DNA from: Prostheceraeus crozeri
Lineage: Eukaryota; Platyhelminthes; Polycladida; Euryleptidae
Direction of reading: 5' to 3'
Assembly (NCBI GenBank): GCA_907163375.1
Contig: CAJQUW010005361.1
Coordinates: forward strand, 124,001 to 188,000
Length of the DNA stretch: 64,000 bases
The notes under the pieces: generated by a model
Told to the model about the DNA's origin: nothing
The model's database searches: none
Seen by the model: only the letters and a program-made list of their open reading frames with translations
Part shown: piece by piece, positions 36,201 to 48,200 of the stretch
Position numbering within the stretch: position 1 is the first letter of the stretch
Layout: each line of letters starts with the position of its first letter
Position numbers and translations under genes: made by a program

Positions 36201-39200
36201 ATACATGAAAGCATTTGTTGATCAGGAAAATTATTGAAAAAGAAGATCAAACTTCATTCGGTTTGGTTTGACTTTAATTAAAATGTGTATAGTGGAGAAA
36301 CCGCAGGGATCAGTCTCAAATGTAGAAATGTTCGCCTATAAGATTGACATCACAAGGGTTCATTTTGCAAATGAGGACAATTTAGAGCGCATTCAATATA
36401 GCTTTAATGAGTTTGTTTCTTTAGACTAAAGACAAACGTTATTTACAAACAGTAAATATTAATGGAAACCCTCACAAAAATAGTTCTCTCACTGAGCAAG
36501 TTCAAACTGTGAAAGTGGTTGAGAAATTGACATACAGCAGCGCTCAGCAAGTTTGCATCAAGCATCAAAATATAGCTATGACTCCTACCATCTCTTCAGC
36601 TGCTCATTTTATCGTCAGTCAGCCGTCAGCATCATATTGCTCTAGTACATTGCGTTCCGTGAGATGCATAGATATCTACAGATATAAAAAAATTTAAATT
36701 TAAATTTATGAATGATCGATCGCATACCATGAGTCTGTATGAATACGATCAGTTTGTGACTCTATCACGAGTAGAAGATGACTGACAGAAACCAACGACG
36801 TGCGCAAATAATTATCTTGGCTGACCATACTTCAAAAACCCAGAAAGAAATCGCCGAGGCTGTCGGAACAAATCAATCGACTGTCCAACGTGTCCTTAAG
36901 CAATACCGAGAGACTGGCGATTTCACGACAAGCTACGAGTACTGTGGCGGACACAACAAAATTTTCGAGGACCGCGACCTCCGTCATATTCGCCAGTTGT
37001 GTGTGAAAAGCCCGAAAGCCACAGCCCAAGACATAAAGACAGAACTTGGAGCTAAAGGTGAAGACGTCAGCCTCTCAACAATGAAGAGGGCCTTGATCGA
37101 GGCGGGCTGTAAAACTCGATCGCCGGCGAAACGACCATTCCTGACCGAAAAGCACAAGGAAGCTCGACTGAAGTGGGCCTTTGAACATCGCGAATGGACG
37201 ATGGAGGACTGGAAGAAGGTTGTCTGGAGCGACGAGACCATGGTCTACGCAGGCAATCGAAAATGTCGGTATGTTCGCGTTATTGACGGTCATCCGCTTA
37301 CAGACGAACATCTCCAGCTGACGAAAAAGTTTCCCATGAGTGTCATGTTCTGGTCGTGTTTCTCCTGGTATGGGACCGGTAGAATGCACGTCGTCGAAGG
37401 CAATATGGACAGCACCTACTACATCAAGCATGTCATCGAAGGAAGAGTCCGCCAGCAAATGTTGGAATGGTTTCCAGTTGGCTCTGGTGTGTTTCAACAA
37501 GACAACGCGCCATGTCATACCTCAAGAAGAACCAAGGCCTGTCTTGAACAACTGGACTTGAACATCATGACCTGGCCGGCCCAATCTCCCGATCTCAACC
37601 CGATTGAGAATTTGTGGGGAATTGTCAAGTACAGACTAAAAGACTGTAAAACTACATCTCGCAGTGACTTAACCTCGTCCTTCGTGCGGATCTGGAATCG
37701 AGATGAAGAGGTCCAGGCAATGTGCAAACATTTGGTGGAGAGTATGCCAAGGAGAGTAGCCTCGGTAATCGAAAGCCATGGTGGGCATACGAAATATTAG
37801 TGACTTTGAGTGTTTTCTATCTTAATTACCTGTTCTATTGCAAGTTTCAATAAATTCTTTCTTACCACTTTGAGCTTCTACTTTGATTTTGATTTCAAAG
37901 GGATATACGTACATTAACTGCAAATTTCAGGCTTGATGCAAACTTGCTGAGCGCTACTGTATAAGAGACAATATTGCTTGATTTTTCAAAGGTGGGATGG
38001 CCTGAAAGCAAATCTGTAAAGACCTCCCACGATTTGTGACATGTGGCTAGAATTGCAGAGCGAGTCTTGCTTGGACTTAGGAAATATCTGGGATTGCCAC
38101 TATAAGCCATAAGAGGGGATTCAAACTGACGTGCAGCTGTGGGAATTGTTTGTTTATTGGAAAGTGCCGTACAGGATGACCACTAACAAGAGGTGTTTCT
38201 TGATTCACATCTCAACGGCAAGTGTTATTCCTCCTTTTTGACTATAATTGGTGATCTTCCTCAAGGGTAATTAAAATTACCAAAATTTGTCAGTTACTAT
38301 TTTGACAATCCCAAATGCTCTTCCGAAGTCCCAAGGAAGCGTTATTACGCTTGGTTATTATTATGCTCGAGCATGTATTCTTGCCTTCTTGTTTGCACTA
38401 CTCATTTACCGCCAATTATAGTCAAAAATGAGGAACAGCATTCGCAGCTCAGATATGAAACATGATTGGAAAGGTAATGAAGCAATTTGCGAGCACCCTT
38501 AAATTGAGTATTGTGCAGTTCTCTGTTTTTCTACGTTGGATTCTTGATGTGCGTGTTCAAAGAGTTGTTGCACATACTCGTACATGTAGATTGAATCAAC
38601 GCCAAATACATGAGGGAATTAGCACGCACCAATCCGTAGACAGACATTAAAATGAATAATAACTCACCTCGACCATTCTGGATCGGTGCACAATAATTTG
38701 CGTCGACATTTGAGGGGAGAATTCTGCATATACAGGCATATTAGATAATGCTGCATTATCTGCCTTAACATAATCCCGAAACAGCATTACTCTCTGAAAC
38801 AAAAGAACTTGTAGGCTTCCAGTTCGACGTCAATTATGAATACTTACATCTTTATGAGGGATAATGAAAGGAACAGTCTGCAGGATGAACATGGCTTGAG
38901 GTTTACCTTTTCGTAATTCTGACATAAAGACTGACGGTTTGAGATCCCTGAAATAGGAATTCATGAGTGAAGGAAAAAGCTCTCCGGATGATGAGAATTA
39001 TGTGAAGAAATCTGTATTCAAGGAAAAGTTTCTGGATTTTTCCTTTGATGATTGCATGTACGCTATATAGTGACTTCAAAGAAAATGATAGAGGAGTTGA
39101 TCTTGATCAAGTTAGTATTTTTTGCTCCACTTGAATTTTCCATGATGAATTTTCAACGTAATTTGCTCAACATTTACTGACCTTGGTCCGACACACTTAC

Positions 39201-42200
39201 TTGTACTTGTACCTGTATCGGTTGTCGCCATTACTGGCTTAGCCGGCTCCGATGATGGCCGAGTCTCGGACCAGGGCAGACCAAACTCCACGGTCTGGGC
39301 CAGGTCAGTTACGATATGGGTCCATTGTATGTCCCAACGTTGTCTGCCGTATGTTTGCGCTCCCAGCAGCGGTTGAAGATCAGCTTTGATAGTGTCCATC
39401 AATTTTAATTGGCCTCCACGCCACCGACGCCATCCGGTCCATGTTTTACAGCTATACAACAATATTGATTTAACAAGGCCACATAAATGCGGATCTTTGT
39501 TGTCAGACTGATCTCACGACGGGACCACAGTATCTGACCACGGTTAGACACAGTATCTGATACATATCCAAATGCAGAAAGTATTCATGCAAGTATCAAT
39601 GCTAGAATTTCTAATAGTGCCTTTTGCATTGAGTAACTATTTAGAGAGCAACAATAACAATTTGAACTCAGTCATTGAGCAATCAAAAACGTAAAAATGC
39701 AAGAAATAAATGTCGTCTATAAACTCCAATCTCTATTAACAAATGCACTTCGAAAATACGATTAGACCACTACATACTCGTACATGAATACGTGAACACT
39801 TTAAATTCGACAAAATTCATCAGTCTGCAAGTACTTAACATCCTGTCAACTGAACAGATATCTCAAAATGACAACAACAATACTCGGACGTCACCATGAA
39901 GCCACGAACCGACCTTGCAAAGAAAGCATCAACAATACCATTCCAATATGAATCCACAGTTGTGCGAGTTTCATTCACTTGACAGGCTTATTCTGTCATG
40001 CATGCATCCATTCCTCCATAATAGTGACTCGTCTCAAGGTAACATCAACATCCTTGTAACTTGCATACATATTTTAAATTTTTGTGAGAGTTTAGATTGT
40101 ACGTACATGCAAGCTTGATAACTGCATCTCTTGAGAAGGCCGGTTGAAGAAATACTAAGAAGACATTTAAATTAGTCTCAGTAGCTTTAACAGCAAAAAA
40201 AGCATTGAAGCAATCGCATACACTTAGGGGCCATCCATAAAGGACGTCCGCAGCGGGGGGGAGCGGGGTCAGTCAAATGCGGACAGTTGCGGACGGGGAG
40301 AGGGGGGAGGGGGCAAGAAAAAGCGGACGTCCGCTTATTCACAAGTTAAATCACTTTTGACACCGGATGGTTAGCGTTTTAAGTTCATCTCTTCACTGTG
40401 AAGGAATGGTAGACTAATGACTTGTTAATCTGCGATCCCACGAAACAGAGGATGTTTCATTATTCTATTGTTCCACCTTGCCATCTCAACGGGGGCCTCA
40501 CTCACACTTGGCCGGGCAATGAGACAATGTCGTCGATGGGTTAATATCTTCCCTAGTCTTCTAACAAAAGCGTGTGTCATAATCATACCAGTGTCTCGGC
40601 TAAGCATGCCTGACGCTTTTCGCCTCTATCTATAACTCGTCACGTCACACAATGTCGATCATGTCACCATGGTCTCGACCAATGTAAGGATAGGATAGTA
40701 CAGTATCCTGTCCTCATTTGTCGAGTAGTCTGTGAAAACGAATTAAGAGAGATGCAAGAGAGAATTAGTACATCAAATCGTTGACTAGTTTATAAAATCG
40801 TATAGATCTATAAATGTGCTGTCATGTAGTATATAGTATTCAAACGGGAGTTTGGCTTTTCTGTTATTAAGCTTTATAGTATATGTTACTAGAGTGTAGG
40901 TTGTGAAGGTGTTTAATCTGTCTTTTAAGAATGTAAAATTTAAAAATTTGAAGATTGAGCAAGAAAATCGGTTGAAATTATTCCGTGGCTGACGTAGGAT
41001 CATTACAACAAATCTGACAGGCTCTGTTATAACATGTACGTCTATCAAGAAATAAGCTAATAAATTATATAGGTTACAGACATATAGGCCTATGCACCAA
41101 AACGAAAAATAAGATGCAAACAAGGCTAAGATGCAACGAGACTAAATACCTAAGTGATAGTAACTCAGTTTCATAGCTAATACTGAAGGCTTATAAATGC
41201 GGACGTCCGGGGGGAGGGGGGGTCCGAAAATCCGGACACCTGCGGACAGAGGGGGGAGGGGGGGGGGTCAAAAATAGTCAATTTTCTGCGGACGTCCTTT
41301 ATGGATGGCCCCTTAGCAGCAGCAATTGTGAATTTCGAATTAGCGGTTCAGTCTTTGATTGTGATTGAAATATTCTCCGAAATTAACTGCATCGAAATTT
41401 CATGTAAAAATTACAACTCGCGATTCTTTCCATCAATCGCAAAGTGAAAAGCCTAAGCCAATACATTAACAAATTCATCACATAAAGTAGTAGAAAAAAT
41501 CCTCCCATGTGTACATTTCAATCATTATTAAGGGTCAATATTTAACACATTTTATCAGAAATGTTCCATGTTATAGAACAAAAATGCTGCGGAATCTCAT
41601 ATTTTTGATTAAGATAAATAGTGTCCAGGGATACCAGTTCTACAATATTTTCGATTATATACGCAATCAATTTCACTTCAATAAGATAAGAACAGTTTGC
41701 ATTGAATTGGATATTCATTTCATGAAAAGAAGTTTATTGTCGGATGAAAACTTCAAAGAAGGGAAATACTATCGAAACGTTTTTGTGGTGGCTTACTTGA
41801 TGATCCAATGATTGTCTAACATAAAAGGTCGTCGATTATCACGTTCATAGATGACTAAGAGCAACTTGTGGCAGACACGAAAAAGCGCTAAATTTGGCTC
41901 ACAGTCAAACTTTCCGTCTAGTAAAGCGGATACTGAAAATAAAATATCAAATTTAGTCCATTTTGCATAAATTTTTGTCATAAACAATTACCATTCAAAG
42001 TTTTGCTGATTGCACGGTAAGCAAAGTCGTTGAGAAAAGTTCCCATCTGAATTAATTCACTGTATTCAAATATCTTCTGCTGCTCGAACAATTCAACATC
42101 ATCTAAAATTCTAAAAATGAAGTTCACATTATACGAGTATTTCAAGTTGACATGCAAGTTGCGAACTTTTGAAGATTTGGTGTTGTCATAGAGTATTCTA

Positions 42201-45200
42201 CACGTTGTGAATGACTTGGTTCACAAAATGACCTTTATTAACTTACAATGTCTATTCTAATCGGGAGTATCATTCTATTGAAGATTATCACAATCGTTGA
42301 GAACAACGACACATTTATTATCTTCGTTTCCGATACCCGCTCTGCAGTAAATATAATATCATTTTTCTCCAAATACATTCATGAATTCGAATTCATAGTT
42401 GATTCATGAATGAAAGTGCTTTGTTAAGGAATTTCGATGTGCAATTGGTCACCCTGTCCTCAGAAAAGGTCAGAATTGTCGGTTGCTATGTCGAAAGTCA
42501 ATCATTTCTGTTAACGAAAATTCAGTAACATTTGGTATCAGGCAGAAGGACGGGGATGGAGCAAGCCGCGAGGTGGCCTTACGTGGGTTGGATTTTCCTA
42601 TCGCGCAAGCATGCCGCGTGCCAATTCAAAACCGTTTTCTCCGCGGTCCCGCGCGTCCCTGGAATATGGCATGGAATATGTTTCCACAACGACGGGCAGT
42701 GGCGAAAAAAGCCCCATCTATTTACTCATTAAAAAAGTGACTTATATCTACTCAGCTTATGAAGCTGTGATCCTGATTGTCGTCACTACTTTCAGTGTTT
42801 GACGCCGTTTTTTGTAAATACGCTAGCTCCAATGAAGAGCCCTGCATATTCTACAGTATATCTGATTTATTTGAGTAATTCTATATTTTCTCTTCTCATT
42901 TGAACATCACCTTTTCACAAAATTTGAAATTTGATGATATTATTATGCATGATCATCCTTCTATCCCCTGACGCGATCTTTGTAGGCGAAATTTGGGAAT
43001 AATCAAATCTTGTAAACAGTAACTGCCTTTTAAATATTCATTCTGATTATACAAAATTTCATCATTTAAATAAGAAAGTTTCGACAACACGAAAAGTATC
43101 AAAATACTTCTTTAATCACTCTGTAGCTTCCTCTGCTGATTCTGCATCCTTCCGTTTCTTTGTTGGGCTTCTGTTTGTTCATTCGTTTTGTACTCTATTT
43201 GCTTTCCTGTGATCGTTGGTTATAAGGCTTTCTTTCGTTGCTGATAAGCGTGTGAATGAGTGCTCGTCCATTTGCACCTATTTGTTCGTATTCGTATTTG
43301 TATGGTGCAGTAGGTACAGAGTCAATTTCATTTCACAGCTCAATCGTAGATAAATACGTCATAGAGCGTATTTCGTATCTCTACTGCAGGTTCAATTTTT
43401 GAAGTGAACTTTTTTGCTTTCTCAAACAGTCATCAAACGCGTGCGTTCAGATACCAAGATCAGCATTCCCTCACAAGATTCCATCTTTCCATGCAAAATG
43501 TGGCAACACCTCTCTTAAACATCAAGTCAAATGTGATGCAAAACATTTGACTGACCTGTGCGCTGCTTTTGAAAGTTTGAATACACATTAGGTCGATTCC
43601 ATATAATCCCGGTCGTTACATTTCGATTGTTTTCGAACTGGCAAAACGAAACTACATTGCTCAAGAAGCTGAAACTTCTTGTGCATTAATAGCTCATGGT
43701 AGGCTATCATACCATGAATTTTCGGCCAAAAGAAACTGTAAATGCTTCTATATCCCTGTTTCCCTTCAATTCATAATATGTAAGAACACATTATGTTCAT
43801 ATGAATGTATTGCTGCAAAAAGAACATCAACGCTTCTAATAAAGTTCAACGGAGAGTAAAACTCAGACACAACGGTCAATCAGATTAATAAAAATTCAAA
43901 AATGGAAAGAGTGATTGCTCAACATTTTCAGGAGCTGAAATTTTTCTTGAAATATCCTTGCCATGGTAGAAAATGTGATCTCTAGGTTTTGGCCACCTGA
44001 ACAATCCCCGTTGTCGGTGCATAATATTCACTTTATAGTCGTCTTCTATAACAAGTGTTATTTGTCCGGGATACTCAATGTCGTCATAACTGACAGCCAC
44101 CCAATCGCCGACATTATATCGAATGCGTATTGGTAAATCGTGCGACAAAGACAAAACTATATCAGAATCTGAAATTTACCAGCAATGAGATTTTTTGATA
44201 GCAGATTGATCTGGTGCGTCATCATGTACCAAGTTAGTTATGCGTTCTTTAAGAAAGGCAGAGCTCACATGAAAGCATCGAATTTTGTGTAAGTCGACGC
44301 AGGAATCGGGCAAATTCTTTTGCATTATGTACTATCGACTTATGTGACCTTATCTTGTTGAAGACATGGCGCTTTAGTGTACCGCCTACTCCGTCGATGG
44401 CGCCCTTACTATGCGACGTGGCGAAAAAATACCATGAAGTGCCGTCTAGGTAATACCGATCCTTCAAATTTTTCAAAAAAAGAACCATAAATTGGTTCTT
44501 GAATTGCGACGACGGTCCGTCGCTTCATAAATAGTCCGTCGATGAACTCGTCCATGATGAATGAAGACTGGAATAGTCGCTGTTGTCTGATCCGGCCGGA
44601 TCATCGGATACTAGAGCGATCATTTGTGGATCATGATCACGCCTGTAGACAGCAACGGTGAAGATTGTCATTGTTGACTGCGCCCAATATGCGCTTTGAA
44701 TGGCATCTTGCTGCATCCACAAGCAAACTTCTCACTAAAGTCAAAGTGAATAACAATAGAGTCCTCTGAGAGAGACTCTTTCTGTCGTCGAAACTCTTCA
44801 ACATGATATCGTTTGACAGTGTGGTGCTCGTAGAAGATAGGAAGCATCTCAATCAGAATTTCCTGAGCATCATCATCTTGATGAATTCTTGTCTGCTCCA
44901 TCTGACCTTCCTCAGATCTGCTCCACCACACGTAATTGATGGCACTGGAATCTCTCACCGGACCTATAAACCTGAAAACCCTACCATCTTTGCAAGATTC
45001 ACATTTAAGACTTCGACAGGTGTCAGTTACACAATCACACAGAACAAGCTTTTCAATCCATCGTTGGTCGTATGCATAAAACCCGATGATAGGAGCCAAT
45101 GCATTGCGCGCAAACCAAAATCAATAATGGAAATTATCAGGACAGTTAACATGAATTCATGCTTGACTTACATGCAAGTGCTTTGTCATTTCCAAACCAA

Positions 45201-48200
45201 ATAGACAGGTGCACGATGGGATGCACACTATCCCGGTTGTTACAGAGGTAATGTAACGACTGGGATATCCCGGTCGTTGTATTTTTGAAATTTTTACAGA
45301 CAGTAAACATTCGATCCGGTAGGTATTTCATGCACACACGTGGTACCAGGGATTGCAATTCACCCAAGAAAAAAACCGGAAAATCGGGAAAAACCAGGGG
45401 TTGAATGCATAAATTTGAATATTTACATTAGATTAATTTCGCAAAAAAAACGGAAAAACCGGAAAATTGCGATACCTGCGTGGTACGTCCAATAAGTTTC
45501 CGGACAAATGTAGAAAAAATGCAAATATTTTAATTCTGACATGATGAATCACTAATATGGTATATATAGGCTAGGAGATTATGCAAAGTTTTAAAAAATT
45601 CCCATTTTTTTATTAGTCTGCTGAACCATTTTAAAAAATTCGAAATTTTGAATATTTTGATGAATTAAAAACAAAAATAATGTTTTTCCTAAGAATGTTG
45701 AAAATTTGTCGACGGACATGTGTTGTTTGAACATTTATCAACACAAGCATTCTGCATGTACGAGTCAGGTAAAAATTGCAGGTTTTCAGAAGGTCACTTT
45801 TTCAAACCAATTTCTCTCTCTTCGAACACATTTCAACTTCCTGACACCTAAGTCGTCAAACATTTCAAACTCTTCTAAACGAAATTCACCCAGAATTTCG
45901 CGAACAGATTCCTTTAGATCTGAGTTGCATCCGAATGACTGTCCACGCAAATGCTTTCTTCTCTGTGTGCATCTCTGAGTCCTGAGCAACCAGAAGTTGG
46001 TTGAAGAGAGATCCAATTTGCACGAGGATAGTTAATTGATGCCCAAATTCTGTCGTCAAGCTTCCATGTCTTTCAATGAGAAAACGGGAGACGCGAGAAA
46101 AATCCATGGGTTGACTTATCAATGCTCAGTAAAAGTCCAGGAGAGTCCCAATACTTCCATTGGATACATTCAGCTTCTCACTGAGAGTGGTAATCGATAT
46201 GCGTCGATCCCTGTTCCATCGACTCGGACTTCATGGTTGCAACAGACTCGGTAGGCCTACATTCAGGCTTCAAGTGGATCATCACTGACACTCTGCCGAC
46301 CTCGTCTAAACTCTGCTTGCTTCCCAAAACAGGATCGTCGACTGTGAAGGACATTCGTCACTGAAAGCAGCTGCCAATCTGTTTCGTAAATCGTGATTCT
46401 GATAGTTAAGCGGGACACGAAGACGAGTTGCATACCTCTTCAATTTTTTCAATGCGAAACTCGGTTTAAGACATTATTGCACAGTTGCAATTGAATTTAC
46501 ATCGAATTAAATAAAATAATGGACGGTTGTGTGGTGAATAGAGTTAACTGTTCGAACTGAATGCCCCATTGTTGTCATGCACCTGAATTCCTGCATATCC
46601 AATATAGCAGATTCGATAGCACTCTCCACAACCGCTAAAATCCATCAAGGTATTCAAAATTTTACATTTTTTTAAAATGTTTCAGCAGAATACTAAAAAA
46701 TGGAAATATTTTAAAACTTTGCATAGCCTCCTAGCCTATATACATCAAATTAATGATCCATCATGTCAAAATGAAAATATTTGCAGTTTTTCTATATTTG
46801 TCCGGAAACTTATTGGACGTACCACGTATAAGTGTTAATCGTCGGCACATGCCTTCGTTCCACGAGTTGGTTCTTAATTTTAGCAATTGCATATTGTTGC
46901 AAAAACTAAACACATGAAATTTCATCCCGGTCGTTACATTGTAACTTATCATTCAAATGATGCCTTACGATGTATTTACAGGATTCGAAGTAAGAAATCA
47001 CGACTTGTATCGTGGTCTTAGTGCTTCAGAAAATATGTAATTATATCGCATTCGTAAAATCAAATGTTAGTGGACGGAAAATCAAAACTTTCAAAAATAG
47101 CTGAAAAATATTGAGTTAATAATAAAAATAATTATTTATCGACTTACTGTGGCGGCATACCCTTGGCAAAAAATCAAATTTTCGATGAAAGATGCAGTCA
47201 TCGCATTGTAATTCATTATTGTAAAACTTAGACTCTAATTGGGAAAATAATTTTCACGTCCAAATGTTGCCGTTACATGGAATTGGCCATTATCACATGC
47301 CTTGTGAGCGCCATCCCCATAATATCCGAAAGGGATGTAAGAAATGTTCCAGACTGTACCGGCCGAGATCAGCGACCAGATACATCTCAGATGTTTGGTC
47401 TTTGAGTTCTCGTCATCAAACCTGATTATTGCAGCCAAAAGCTGCGTTGTACTTTGACTTGAGGCGATTGAGTTCCTTAATCCTGTTATTGATTCTAGTC
47501 TTAATTGAGGTGTCTGATTGGTTTTGACATTGGCGAAGATCAACTTTTGTAAGTTCAGGTCTCTATGATTTACATAGCAATAATAACTTTATAAGGTATA
47601 CACATCAGAAATGCAGCTGGGAATTTACTGATGTTACCCAGAAATTCATACAGTATCATTCATGTGGATTTTTCGATGAGGATGCTAATAAAAACATTTC
47701 ATTTGAATCAACTTACATAATCAAGTTGGCGACACTACAACAGTAGAGATACAGGAGATGATACTCGCTTGGTGACTGTCTCCATTCTTGAGTTCTCGGT
47801 AATCGATCAGCCCAGTCCTTAGCAGGAGCGAATCTCGAGATGAGTCGCCAACAGCGAGGCAACAGGCTGCCAAGACTGAGTCCTGCAAAATCAAACATTC
47901 TATAAATATTTGATATAGTTTGAAAGAAAATATTTGTCGATGCTTCCAGCTCAAATTTCTCATTCAGAATTACATGTTTAACCGGAAAAACTTACACGAG
48001 ATCTTTATGAGTCAGCAGAACAGACAAATACATGCTCTGCATGAATCGTTGAATGGAGAAATTCTTAATTGCCAAGCAAATAAATAGTAATATTTCTAGC
48101 GCCACCTTTCATCAAAGGGAGGTTGGTCAGACCTGATTTCGTCAAGACTATGAAGTGTTGTGATTTCATAGGATTCCTTCACGTTGTAACTGACATCCTC

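Noticed and set aside
42483-42802. Three overlapping plus-strand frames
   Set aside because: Mutual shadows without domain, splice or promoter support.
47235-47543. UBE3B exon with [12 protein letters not shown]
   Set aside because: It lies on the wrong side of the 47717-47882 exon for the protein order and has no fitting splice sites.
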